A stretch of 64,000 nucleotides of DNA, taken from the NCBI GenBank assembly GCA_011050085.1, contig DRGL01000051.1:1-64000 (forward strand). The letters run 5' to 3'. The stretch is from Pricia antarctica. Lineage in GTDB: Bacteria > Bacteroidota > Bacteroidia > Flavobacteriales > Flavobacteriaceae. The position numbers were made by a program, and so were the translations under genes. How positions within the stretch are numbered: position 1 is the first letter of the stretch; each line of letters starts with the position of its first letter. Positions 1 through 8,728 of the stretch are shown here, piece by piece. The notes beneath the pieces were generated by a model. It ran no database searches. It saw only the letters and a list, made by a program, of their open reading frames with translations, and was not told the origin of the DNA.

Positions 1-85
1 AGTAAAAGGGCAATCGGAAAATGGATAACCAGGGCATGAAGGTGCGGTGCGGTAATCATAATTATATTTTTTAAGATTAGAAGTA

Positions 86-289
86 TTAAACAAGCGTATG
101 GTCCGCTATAAGTTCACTCATGGCCAGGCCCCAGTGCGGTATCTTACCGCCGAGGGTATAGTACATCTGTTTGAACCCCATTTTAAGGGCATATGGGGTC
201 AGGCCCATTTCCAAATGGCTCTCCTGGCCGCCCCACCATTCATCGGTCCGCATATAGAACCCCTTGCCGACCATGTCCTTCAAACCCAT
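86..289 (-). pseudogene. C-terminal remnant of a sulfide:quinone-reductase-like FAD oxidoreductase
   Basis: This 67-codon stretch reads like the last part of an NAD(P)/FAD-dependent oxidoreductase of the sulfide:quinone reductase type: a WWGG turn, a MGLTPYALKMGF segment and a WGLAMSELIADH tail. A stop codon directly precedes the ATG, so it is not an N-terminal extension of anything. The matching N-terminus lies on the same strand at 455-661. A family member has roughly 400 residues or more, but only about 165 bases separate the two pieces, so the middle appears deleted. The family assignment comes from recalled sequence patterns, not a database search. It could still be a free-standing small ORF, but that seems less likely. 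Confidence 0.5.
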
Positions 290-454
290 TAGTTATGTCA
301 TATACCAAGCGATTTTCTAGGGCAACTATCTAGTTAATCATACTTCAATTTACGAACCGAATGCCCTGTACGTTTATTAGGTCGATATAGAACAGTATTC
401 GTTTCAGGGTCTATTATAATGACCTCTACCTTTATAAATTGACTTCATCATATT

Positions 455-661
455 CTAAAAAGACATGAATTTAAATTGCAGGTCGATCGCGGGATTGATA
501 TTGGCCAATACCTGCATGGGAATATTGGGTACGAACGTAAGCAGCGATTTTCTATCGATAATGGTAATATTCGCCTTGTCCTTAACCACCGCATGAATAT
601 ATCTGGCCGTGGTGAGGCCTGCGAAATTACATCCGAGTAAAACAATATTAGGTTTCCTCAT
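455..661 (-). pseudogene. N-terminal remnant of a FAD/NAD(P)-binding oxidoreductase
   Basis: The 68 residues begin with a dinucleotide-binding fold (IVLLGCNFAGLTTARYIH, then a beta strand ending in IIDRKS and the segment TFVPNIPMQVLA), as in sulfide:quinone reductases and type II NADH dehydrogenases. The reading frame stops just after the first Rossmann unit, far short of a working enzyme. Its ATG overlaps the stop codon of the OsmC gene (ATGA), which suggests that the intact ancestor was translationally coupled to osmC. With DUF2892 and OsmC upstream, the original operon probably handled reactive sulfur or sulfide. The remaining C-terminal piece lies at 86-289. Confidence 0.6.
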
Positions 662-1125
662 TTGGTTTCAATTAAAACAGGATGTACTTCAATGGTAATT
701 TCCATTGTAATTTTAGATGTAATGGAATTTGTTATTAAACACGCATTTTCCGCTTTTTTTACAATACGCATTGCTTTATCTTTCTGTACCTCATTATGAA
801 TGACGACCGTTGGATCAAGAAAGACTTCACTCATTATCAAACTTCCATCGACCCTTTCTAATTTTCCTTTCGCCTTGCAGCTGAAACTTGCAAAATCCAA
901 TTTGGAATTTTCGGCTATGGCCAAAAACGTAGTCATTAGACACCCACTCACAGCGGCCACAAATAAATGCTCAGGTGACCAAATTCCTGCCATCCCCTTT
1001 GGAAACTCGGGCGGGGTCGCAACTTCGATGCAGATACCATTTTGTTCGTTCAATTCCGGTGAACATACAATGCCTTTACGACTGTTTTCCCAATTGGTAG
1101 TTACATTATAAAAGTGTGTTTCCAT
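658..1125 (-). CDS. OsmC/Ohr-family protein
   Basis: About 155 residues with the OsmC fold pattern. A central VSGCLMTTFLAIAENSKL helix carries the conserved cysteine, and a later region (AENACLITNSI) holds a second cysteine. Two reactive cysteines are the hallmark of OsmC/Ohr thiol peroxidases that remove organic hydroperoxides or react with sulfur species. I chose the ATG at 1125 (METHFYN); a longer frame reaching 1164 starts only with TTG and runs into the preceding gene. DUF2892 ends 4 bases upstream, and the decayed oxidoreductase overlaps its stop codon, so the three look like one operon. It could act as a peroxidase or in sulfur handling; the sequence does not separate these. Confidence 0.85.
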   Translation of the reverse strand: METHFYNVTTNWENSRKGIVCSPELNEQNGICIEVATPPEFPKGMAGIWSPEHLFVAAVSGCLMTTFLAIAENSKLDFASFSCKAKGKLERVDGSLIMSEVFLDPTVVIHNEVQKDKAMRIVKKAENACLITNSITSKITMEITIEVHPVLIETK

Positions 1126-1129
1126 GATA

Positions 1130-1339
1130 TTATGATTTAGGTTTCGTTTCTGTGTTAATTCCAAAAGGCAGGTAAACCGGGCAAAGACTTACGAGGCTTG
1201 TTATAAGAAGTATCCCTGAGATACTTAATAGTACGATTGCAAAAACACCATTTATGATATCGGCAGCGTACAAAACTGGTGCGATGGCAGCTAAAACCAA
1301 TCTCATAATTCGATCAGGTAATCCCATATTTTTTTTCAT
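1130..1339 (-). CDS. DUF2892 (YgaP-like) small inner-membrane protein
   Basis: 69 residues with two hydrophobic helices (about residues 12-30 and 33-55) and the family-type start MGLPDRIMRLVLA, followed by a CPVYLPFGI motif. DUF2892 proteins occur alone or fused to rhodanese domains (as in YgaP), commonly near genes of sulfur transfer. It is the first gene of the apparent operon DUF2892-osmC-oxidoreductase remnant. The first ATG (1339) is used; a second Met (MGLPD) five residues later is also possible. No signal peptide or catalytic residue is visible, so its role is probably structural or in membrane transport. Confidence 0.8.
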   Translation of the reverse strand: MKKNMGLPDRIMRLVLAAIAPVLYAADIINGVFAIVLLSISGILLITSLVSLCPVYLPFGINTETKPKS

Positions 1340-1783
1340 GTTCTAAACTTTAAATTGTGGCATATTGTTCACTTGCCCTAAAATGAGTTTTTAGGTACAG
1401 AAGAACCAGTTATATTCGGTAACGCCTTCTTTTTTTTGATTTCTATCCTATCTTTTTCAAACGAAAGAACCTGTCAGTTGTACAGTGACCTCATCGTCAA
1501 GCTGCCAAGCCCCTAGAGCGGCACTATTATAGCCATCGGCAATTCAGTGCGTTAAATTTGGGCTCGCGTTAGGAAATATCACAAACTCGGAAGTACATAC
1601 CGAGACGGAAGCACTATGGTGACTAACAGAATTATCAAGGTGCCTTAGTTATTGTTAGACAAGCTATTATCGCCTTGAGTCGATACCGTTTCTAAAACAG
1701 GGAGTCATTGACAATTCTTCGTAAGCGCCTTATTTGCATTTCTTGGTTTTTTAAATATGTTGTAAAACATTACATCGGAGCCT
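1340..1783. other. Intergenic region, no gene recognised
   Basis: About 440 bases between the alcohol dehydrogenase stop and the DUF2892 start, both genes on the minus strand. I see one small hairpin (CTCGG/CCGAG, about 1588-1606) and no convincing ORF. It probably holds the promoter of the DUF2892-osmC operon. Confidence 0.4.
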
Positions 1784-2887
1784 TTAGTTCGATAGTATTA
1801 TTTTAAGTGCCTTTTCTTTATCCGCATTCCCGAATACTTTGTACGCTTGCATGATTTCATCTAGAGCAAAATGGTGCGTTATCAATTTTTCAGGTTTTAT
1901 TTTTCCCGAGGCAACTGTTTTCAACAACATAGGGGTGGTGTTGGTATTTACCAACCCCATGGTAATCGTAAGGTTCTTAATCCATAAATCCTGAATTTTG
2001 AGCTCAACACTTTGTCCGTGAACCCCCATGTTGGCAATATGGCCACCCGGACGCACAATCTGTTGACAAATGTCAAAGGTGGTGGGAATACCTACCGCCT
2101 CCATGGCAACATCTACCCCATCGCCGGTCTCAGCAAGTATCTCTTTTACTACATCTGTATCACGAGAATTTATCACGTTCGTGGCACCCCATTGTTTAGC
2201 AAGTTTCAACCGGTTTTCATCTATATCGATCATGTAGATTTTGGCGGGAGAATAAAACTGTGCGGTAAGCAAAGCTGACATGCCGATAGGTCCGGCACCC
2301 ACAATGGCGATGGTATCACCAGGTTTTACGCAACCACTGATCACACCAATTTCATGTCCCGTAGGCAAGATATCGCTTAACATCACCAAAGCTTCTTCGT
2401 CGACACCTTCAGGTGCCAGATGCAAACTGTTGTCGGCATGTGGAATTCTGACGTATTCCGCCTGTGTACCATTTATAAGATGGCCTAAAATCCAACCCCC
2501 GTCGGTACAATGACCGTACAGTTGCTTCTTGCAATACTCACAAGTTCCGCAAGCCGTAATGCATGAAATAATGACGCGGTCTCCTTTTTTAAAATGACCT
2601 ACTCCTTTACCCACTTCCTCGATGACGCCTACTCCTTCGTGACCTAAAGTGGTTCCGGCTTTTACACTTGGCGTTTTGCCGTGCAAAATGCCCAAATCGG
2701 TTCCGCAAATGGTCGTTTTGGAAATTCGTACAATCGCATCTGTTGCTTTTTGAATTTCAGGCATAGGAACATCGATGTAGTCTATTTTTCCTGGGCCATC
2801 GAAAACCAAGGCTTTCATGGTATCCAAATCAAGGTATGAAGCTCCGTTTGAGCGAACTTTTTCAAGGGGAATACTAGTTTTAGACAT
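1784..2887 (-). CDS. Zinc-dependent alcohol dehydrogenase (MDR family)
   Basis: 367 residues of the medium-chain dehydrogenase/reductase superfamily. Catalytic zinc ligands are visible as ICGTDLG (Cys) and GHEGVG (His/Glu). The structural-zinc lobe has four cysteines in CGTCEYCKKQLYGHC, and the NAD(P)-binding motif is VGAGPIGMSAL. It probably interconverts an alcohol and an aldehyde or ketone, plausibly ethanol/acetaldehyde as a redox outlet for the neighbouring acetate-forming pathway; that role is inference. An ATG at 2818 (MKALVFDG) is an alternative start matching shorter family members; the longer form adds 23 residues. It is divergent from the mannose operon. Confidence 0.88.
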   Translation of the reverse strand: MSKTSIPLEKVRSNGASYLDLDTMKALVFDGPGKIDYIDVPMPEIQKATDAIVRISKTTICGTDLGILHGKTPSVKAGTTLGHEGVGVIEEVGKGVGHFKKGDRVIISCITACGTCEYCKKQLYGHCTDGGWILGHLINGTQAEYVRIPHADNSLHLAPEGVDEEALVMLSDILPTGHEIGVISGCVKPGDTIAIVGAGPIGMSALLTAQFYSPAKIYMIDIDENRLKLAKQWGATNVINSRDTDVVKEILAETGDGVDVAMEAVGIPTTFDICQQIVRPGGHIANMGVHGQSVELKIQDLWIKNLTITMGLVNTNTTPMLLKTVASGKIKPEKLITHHFALDEIMQAYKVFGNADKEKALKIILSN

Positions 2888-3219
2888 TTTTCCAAAGTTT
2901 AAGTGAATTGGCTAAGCCAAGGGTAAAGGTTACTTAAATACTCTAGATTGTCATTACATTCAAGCTGTTAAGCCTTACACAAATCACACATTGGCAAGAA
3001 GTTGAAAAAAGAGTAAAATGACCATTGCAATTCCATTCTTGGGATGACTAAGCAGAAATCGAAAAACCTGTGATATATGTAAATATTGCCGAAATTATAT
3101 AGCCATTTTTCATTCTAGCAATTGCACCTTTATAGCGTTCTTACACAAAAAATTTCCTTGGGAATTTTCTACGGTTCATTACCATAAAATTAGCCAATAG
3201 TATGTCATAGTTCTTTTAA
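2888..3219. promoter_or_regulatory. Divergent intergenic region between adh and manA
   Basis: 332 bases separating the minus-strand alcohol dehydrogenase from the plus-strand mannose operon, so it should carry both promoters. A compact hairpin (AAAATTTCC ttg GGAATTTT, about 3149-3168) lies some 50 bases before the manA start. I could not place -33/-7 elements with confidence. Confidence 0.4.
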
Positions 3220-4236
3220 ATGAATCAAATGAGTAATCGCCTTTACCCGCTAAAATTCGAACCTATCTACCAGTATCGTCCTTGGGGAGGGCGTCAACTT
3301 GCGCATTTCCTTTCAAAACCACTTCCAAAAAACGAACCTATTGGAGAAGCATGGTTGTTAAGCGACAGGGAAGATTGCGCAAGCATAGTTCTTGATGGAT
3401 CCTTGAAAGGCTACACACTTACCGATGTATTAAAGGATTTTCCAGAAGAAATAATGGGTAAAGTTTTTACGTCTGGAAATCGCTTTCCACTATTACTCAA
3501 ATTCTTGGATTGTAAAGAAATCTTGTCCGTTCAGGTGCATCCCTCGGATAATCAAAAGGAGCTTATCCCAAAGGGCGATACCGGAAAAACGGAAGCCTGG
3601 GTCGTATTGGAAACTGGCAAAGACAGTCGTATCTACGCTGGATTACATAAGGGTACTACTAAAAAAAATCTGCTCGAGTCAATTCAAGACAAATCAATAT
3701 CAGACCGGCTTCATAGTTTTGTCCCAAAAGCGGGCGATGCGGTTTTAATTCAATCAGGAACAGTACACGCTTTAAAAGCCACCGTAGTTTTCGAGGTTCA
3801 GGAAAACAGTGATACAACTTTCAAATTATATGATTGGGATCGCATCGATGCCAAAACGAATAAGCCTCGTGACCTACAAATAGAAAAAGCCCTTGCTTGC
3901 ATAGATTTTACGAAAACAGAAATTGGTACGGTTACCCCCATTGATGATGCACATGATCCGAATAGCAAAGAGCAACTAATCCACTGTCCACAATTTGTAG
4001 TATGGCGAACAAGATCCACTCGGCCGTTTTTAGTTGGCCGTAGTGGTGAACTACGCATTCTGGTATGTATTGACGGAAAGGCTAATTTAAAAAATCATAC
4101 GAACGATTACCCGTTCCATACCGGTGAAGTTATTTTGCTACCCGCTAATCTTGGCACCTGTAGTATTGAGCCAATCGAAAAAGCGACTGTATTGGAAATA
4201 GGGATACCGGCCTACATGAAAGAGATAATCCTATAG
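3220..4236 (+). CDS. manA: Mannose-6-phosphate isomerase, type I
   Basis: 338 residues of the cupin-type phosphomannose isomerase family, which interconverts mannose-6-phosphate and fructose-6-phosphate using zinc. Visible zinc-site segments are VQVHPSD (His107), GKTEAW (Glu125) and GTVHALK (His near residue 188). The N-terminal YRPWGG motif is also characteristic. Length is normal for the short bacterial form. It is the first gene of a tight plus-strand operon: the HAD-family gene starts 1 base after its stop, and GH130 follows. With those partners it should carry mannose-6-phosphate into glycolysis or the phosphoketolase shunt, although the reaction is reversible. A second ATG lies three codons in. 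Confidence 0.92.
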   Translation: MNQMSNRLYPLKFEPIYQYRPWGGRQLAHFLSKPLPKNEPIGEAWLLSDREDCASIVLDGSLKGYTLTDVLKDFPEEIMGKVFTSGNRFPLLLKFLDCKEILSVQVHPSDNQKELIPKGDTGKTEAWVVLETGKDSRIYAGLHKGTTKKNLLESIQDKSISDRLHSFVPKAGDAVLIQSGTVHALKATVVFEVQENSDTTFKLYDWDRIDAKTNKPRDLQIEKALACIDFTKTEIGTVTPIDDAHDPNSKEQLIHCPQFVVWRTRSTRPFLVGRSGELRILVCIDGKANLKNHTNDYPFHTGEVILLPANLGTCSIEPIEKATVLEIGIPAYMKEIIL

Positions 4237-4237
4237 C

Positions 4238-4990
4238 ATGAAGAAGCTTATTATATTTGATTTGGATGGCACCTTGGCAAGGAGCAAATCAGCTATTGAC
4301 GCTGAAATGGCTGAGCTTTTTTACCACGTATTACATGTTGCCAAAATAGCTATTATATCGGGAGGAGATTGGCCACAGTTTGAAAAACAGGTCTTGCAGC
4401 ATTTACCAAAAAAAACACCCTTAGATAAGTTAGTCATTCTTCCCACCTGTGGCACAAAATACTATAACCATACATCGGGTTGGAAAAAACGCTATTCGGA
4501 GGATTTTTCAGAGGATGAAAAAACAAAAATCATCACTAACCTTCATAAAGCTATCGATGCATCAGGATGTAGCCCAGATAAAATTTGGGGCGAACTGATT
4601 GAAGATAGGGGAAGCCAAATTACCTATTCAGGTTTGGGGCAGCAGGCGCCACTGGAAGCCAAGAAAAATTGGGATGCCGACTTTAAAAAGCGAAAAAAAA
4701 TAAAGGAACGATTACAAGTTACACTTCCTGAATTTTCGGTTCATGTTGGCGGTGCAACTTCTATCGATATTACAAAAACAGGTATTGACAAAGCATATGG
4801 TATTCAAAAACTGCGAGAGGTTTTATCCCTGCCGATTTCAGAAATGATTTTTATAGGAGATGCTCTGTTTGAAGGCGGAAATGATAATCCTGCAAGGTCA
4901 ACAGGGGTGGATTGCATACAAGTGAGGGACCCTGAAGAAACAAAACGCTTGATGGAAGCGCTAATCGCATGTCTCAAAAAAACAGAATAA
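4238..4990 (+). CDS. HAD-superfamily phosphomannomutase-like protein
   Basis: 250 residues. The HAD nucleophile motif is at the N-terminus (IIFDLDGTLARSK), ISGGDWPQFE is the second motif, and the C-terminus has IGDALFEGGNDNP. The GGND pattern, the GCGTKYY strand and the overall length resemble the HAD-IIB phosphomannomutases (eukaryote-type PMM), which interconvert mannose-1-phosphate and mannose-6-phosphate. Its position between manA and a GH130 phosphorylase, which releases mannose-1-phosphate, supports this. It could instead be a sugar phosphatase of the same family. Spacing is 1 base after manA and 10 bases before GH130, so co-translation is likely. Confidence 0.75.
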   Translation: MKKLIIFDLDGTLARSKSAIDAEMAELFYHVLHVAKIAIISGGDWPQFEKQVLQHLPKKTPLDKLVILPTCGTKYYNHTSGWKKRYSEDFSEDEKTKIITNLHKAIDASGCSPDKIWGELIEDRGSQITYSGLGQQAPLEAKKNWDADFKKRKKIKERLQVTLPEFSVHVGGATSIDITKTGIDKAYGIQKLREVLSLPISEMIFIGDALFEGGNDNPARSTGVDCIQVRDPEETKRLMEALIACLKKTE

Positions 4991-5000
4991 GAAAAGCACT

Positions 5001-6077
5001 ATGAGTATCAAATTACAACGTTTGGGCACCATTATGGAACCTGAGTTAACGAACGAAAATGAAATTGAAGGTGTGCTAAACCCTGCTGCTACGCGCGGAC
5101 CTGACGGTATGCTTTACCTTTTCCCACGATTGGTATCGAAAGGCAATTACTCACGAATCGGAATTGCGAAGGTCATCTTCGACGTAAATGGAAATCCAAA
5201 AGGAGTCGAAAGATTGGGGGTGGTATTGGAACCGGAAGCTCCTTATGAAATACATCCGGGGGGCGGGGGTTGCGAAGATCCAAGGGTTACTTATGTAGTT
5301 CCATTGGAAAGGTACATCATGACCTACACAGCATTTTCGGCAGTAGGACCACGTATAGCCTTGGCACAATCAACAGACCTTTTTACTTGGCATCGTTTGG
5401 GTTTGGCTAATTTTTCGCCATACAAGCTCATTGATTTTAACGGCATCAATAACAAAGATGCCTGTATGTTTCCTTTACCGGTGAAGAGTCCGCATCAACA
5501 TACGGCTATGGCCATGCTGCACCGACCTCTATTTCGCGGTACAGACCCCCAGGAAACCAAAAAGATGCCTATAAACAGAAGAATTGGTGATCATCATGAA
5601 TGTATCTGGATTTCTTACTGTCATATCAATAAAGAAATAGCGAAGCCATATCACTTGCCCAAGTTCGTTTCGAACCAGCCTTTGGCCCTGCCTGAATCAC
5701 CCTGGGAGCATCTGAAAATTGGAGCGGGAACACCCCCCATTCTGACAAAACATGGTTGGCTCATTGTCTATCACGGTGTGAGCAACTTAAGACCCTTATC
5801 CGAAAATTCACGTCAATTGAGTTATTCGGCAGGAATGATGATATTGGATACCGAAAATCCCGAGAAAATTCTGTATCGGTCTATCCAACCCATATTATCT
5901 CCTGATTTGCCCGAAGAACGGGAAGGCATAACGGATAATGTCATTTTTCCAACGGGAATCGACCGCCGTGACGACCTTGGCGAACCTAATCGCTTTGATG
6001 TATATTATGGCATGGCCGATAACCGTATTGGAGTCGCCCAACTTGATTTACCGGATGAGTTGCCGGTAAGTGATTGA
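5001..6077 (+). CDS. GH130-family beta-mannoside phosphorylase/mannosidase
   Basis: 358 residues of the five-bladed GH130 fold. The signature GGGGCEDPR contains the likely catalytic Asp93, and ECIWISY and GAGTPPILTKHGW match later blades of the family. GH130 enzymes phosphorolyse beta-mannosides to mannose-1-phosphate, or in some subgroups hydrolyse them. There is no signal peptide, so it acts in the cytoplasm on an internal or imported substrate. Together with the PMM-like and isomerase genes it forms a complete route from beta-mannoside to fructose-6-phosphate. The subgroup (beta-1,2, beta-1,4 or other) cannot be read from the sequence by eye. It converges with the P-type ATPase gene 26 bases away. 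Confidence 0.88.
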   Translation: MSIKLQRLGTIMEPELTNENEIEGVLNPAATRGPDGMLYLFPRLVSKGNYSRIGIAKVIFDVNGNPKGVERLGVVLEPEAPYEIHPGGGGCEDPRVTYVVPLERYIMTYTAFSAVGPRIALAQSTDLFTWHRLGLANFSPYKLIDFNGINNKDACMFPLPVKSPHQHTAMAMLHRPLFRGTDPQETKKMPINRRIGDHHECIWISYCHINKEIAKPYHLPKFVSNQPLALPESPWEHLKIGAGTPPILTKHGWLIVYHGVSNLRPLSENSRQLSYSAGMMILDTENPEKILYRSIQPILSPDLPEEREGITDNVIFPTGIDRRDDLGEPNRFDVYYGMADNRIGVAQLDLPDELPVSD

Positions 6078-6103
6078 AACCAATCGAACAGAAGTATGAA
6101 AAA

Positions 6104-8620
6104 TTAGGTAGGAACCTTGTTAAGACCCCTTAAGCGTTTTATCCATTTAATACCTTCATACCAAATTACCGATAAAAAACCCGAAGAAGCGGCAATGGAC
6201 AATTGTCTCAAATCGAGCGCTTCAAACTGAAAAAAGCTCGTTAGGGGATTGACATAGATCAGTAGACCCGTAATTATAATGGTGACGCCAATGATCAATA
6301 AAACCAGATTGTTTTTATATTTCATCGTACTTAAAATCGAATAGTAAAACGACCTGTTCACCAGTGTTAGTACAATATTAGCGACAATGAGTGCGGTAAA
6401 AACCATTGTTCTGGTCAATGATTCGTTATAGCCCTCATAAACGGCATATTGGTAAACTGATAATGTTCCAGCGGTGATGACCAGTCCCTGTACAATGCTT
6501 GTGGTAAGTTCTTTCAGATTGAAAAAGGTGCTCGTATATGCCCTTGGCTTTTGCTTCAGGCTGTTCTTTTCTATAGGTTCGTTTTCATAAATAATGGAAC
6601 AGGTTGGGCCCATTATCAATTCTAAGAATATAATATGAATGGGGGAGAAAATATTGGGATAAATCCAGTGCAAAGCTAAGGGAAGAAAAACCGTTAATAT
6701 TATCGGGATGTGGATAGAGATAATATATTGAATGGCTTTTTTCAAATTTGAATAAATACGCCGTCCCATGCCAATAGCATCGACCAACTTCGACAGATCA
6801 TCCTCTTTAAGGATAAGGGAGGCCGCGAGCTTGGCAATCTCAGTTCCTTTAGCACCCATTGCCACGCCAATATGCGCAGCTTTAAGCGCGGGACCATCGT
6901 TTACACCATCGCCTATCATGGCCACAATTTCCTTTCTTTTCTTCAAGGCATTGATAATTTTCAATTTCGCCTCCGGAAACATCCTAGTAAAAACCTGAAT
7001 ATCGTCTGCCTTTTCCAGAATTTCCGAATCCGTCAATCCCATCAGTTCATTACCGGAAATACTTTTGTCAAATCCTTTGAAACCGACCTGTTTGGCTATG
7101 GCCATGGTAGTGGCCGCATTGTCTCCAGTTATGATTTTGACCTTAATACCAGCGGCGTAAAAGTCCTGCAGCACCTTGGTAATATTTTCTTTAGGCGGGT
7201 CGTAAAAAGCCACAAGTCCTTTGAATGTAAATGGAAGTTCTTGTTGACGTTTCGGAAAATCATTTCCTTTAAAATTTCCCTCTCCTACACCCAGTACCCT
7301 AAACCCTTCCGCGGTAATGGCAGTGATGGCGTTTTCAATCTGTTTTTTTTCGGATTGACTTAGTTCTGAAACGGCAATCAAAGCTTCCGGAGCTCCCTTA
7401 GCCGCAATAATGCGAGTGCCCGTACTGTCTTCAAAAACGTGGGTCATCATAGGAGGTTTTCCACCCAAAGGATATTCATGCACCATATGAAAACCAGGCC
7501 TTTCGTCATCTGAACGGCCATCGATATAGTTTTTATGAAGAGCAATTTCCATAGGGTCGAAGGCAATCGGTTCACTGGCCCACATCGCCATTCTGATAAG
7601 CTCTTTTTCAGCAGCTACGGGTACATTTTTCAAGTCCGAAATTTTGCCGGAAGCCATGGAGAATATTTTCGCAAGGCTCATTTTATTTTCTGTAAGCGTG
7701 CCTGTTTTGTCGGTGCAGATTACCGTGGCGCTACCCAAGGTTTCTACCGTTTTCATTTGTTTGACGATGATGCCCATGTTCATCAATCGCCAAGCGCCCA
7801 ATGCCATAAAAGTGGTAAACGCAACGGGAATTTCCTCCGGTAAGATACTCATGGCCAGCGTAAGCGCCTTTATCAAACTATCGGTAAAACTATAGGACTG
7901 AAGGTAATTAATGATCCAAACGATAGCAAATACAATGGTACCTGCGATTACCATCTTCTTAACAAAACTGTTTATCTGACGTTCTAATGGGGTTTTTTCC
8001 TCCTGAATGTTTTCAAGGCTTTTTCCAATTTTACCCAGCTTGGTTTCGTTTCCGATAGCCGTAATTTGAATAATGGCCAATCCGCTAACAACTGTGGTTC
8101 CCCTGTACACTGAATTTTCTACCGCGGTCTGGTCTTTGTAAACGGATAAGGACTCACCCGTAAGTATGGACTCGTCGACAGAAAAATCATTAGAATGGAT
8201 AATTTTTCCATCCGCTACCACAGCGGTCCCTTCTTCGATCATAAGACTATCCCCTATGACCAGTTCTTCACTATTTATCTCCTGAACTTCACCATTTCGG
8301 ATTACCTTACAGGTAGGTCGGGTAATATTTTTTAATTTCTCTAGGGCATTCCGGCTTCTAGAGTCTTGGTACAGCGATATACCTGCAACCAGAACGATGG
8401 CACAAACCATAAAAATAGCATCACCCGTATTGCCGCTGATAAAGTAAATGGCTGCTGTTACTAACAGCAAGATGACCATGGGTTCTTTTGCAACACTTTG
8501 TAGAGCGTTTAAAAAACCGTTTTCTTTTTTATACGCAAGCCTATTAATTCCATATTTTTCCCTGGCATCTACGACCTGTTTGTCAGTCAAACCCTTTATA
8601 TCAAAATTATTTGAAGCCAT
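6104..8620 (-). CDS. P2-type cation-transporting ATPase
   Basis: 838 residues with all P-type motifs: TGES (actuator), PEEIPV in the fourth core membrane helix, DKTGTLT (phosphorylated Asp), TGDN and GDGVNDGPAL. The N-terminal cation-ATPase domain (GLTDKQVVDAREKYGINRL) and six C-terminal hydrophobic segments place it near Ca2+/H+-type P2 pumps. PEEIP in place of SERCA's PEGLP or MgtA's PEMLP leaves the ion uncertain. It is probably the last gene of the minus-strand phosphoketolase series, 108 bases after the aldolase. Similar pumps accompany BON, phosphoketolase and aldolase genes in many stress clusters, where they are thought to maintain ion balance. Confidence 0.85.
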   Translation of the reverse strand: MASNNFDIKGLTDKQVVDAREKYGINRLAYKKENGFLNALQSVAKEPMVILLLVTAAIYFISGNTGDAIFMVCAIVLVAGISLYQDSRSRNALEKLKNITRPTCKVIRNGEVQEINSEELVIGDSLMIEEGTAVVADGKIIHSNDFSVDESILTGESLSVYKDQTAVENSVYRGTTVVSGLAIIQITAIGNETKLGKIGKSLENIQEEKTPLERQINSFVKKMVIAGTIVFAIVWIINYLQSYSFTDSLIKALTLAMSILPEEIPVAFTTFMALGAWRLMNMGIIVKQMKTVETLGSATVICTDKTGTLTENKMSLAKIFSMASGKISDLKNVPVAAEKELIRMAMWASEPIAFDPMEIALHKNYIDGRSDDERPGFHMVHEYPLGGKPPMMTHVFEDSTGTRIIAAKGAPEALIAVSELSQSEKKQIENAITAITAEGFRVLGVGEGNFKGNDFPKRQQELPFTFKGLVAFYDPPKENITKVLQDFYAAGIKVKIITGDNAATTMAIAKQVGFKGFDKSISGNELMGLTDSEILEKADDIQVFTRMFPEAKLKIINALKKRKEIVAMIGDGVNDGPALKAAHIGVAMGAKGTEIAKLAASLILKEDDLSKLVDAIGMGRRIYSNLKKAIQYIISIHIPIILTVFLPLALHWIYPNIFSPIHIIFLELIMGPTCSIIYENEPIEKNSLKQKPRAYTSTFFNLKELTTSIVQGLVITAGTLSVYQYAVYEGYNESLTRTMVFTALIVANIVLTLVNRSFYYSILSTMKYKNNLVLLIIGVTIIITGLLIYVNPLTSFFQFEALDLRQLSIAASSGFLSVIWYEGIKWIKRLRGLNKVPT

Positions 8621-8728
8621 ATTTGAAACTATCTAAGGTTTTCAAAAGAAAGTGGGATTGAAGTTTAATTGAAACCTTACCCGTACATACCTAAAATCAT
8701 TTAATTCAGAATTTTTAAACCATATATT

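Noticed and set aside
5151-5369. Minus-strand ORF inside the GH130 gene
   Set aside because: Composition-driven shadow of a strongly supported gene.
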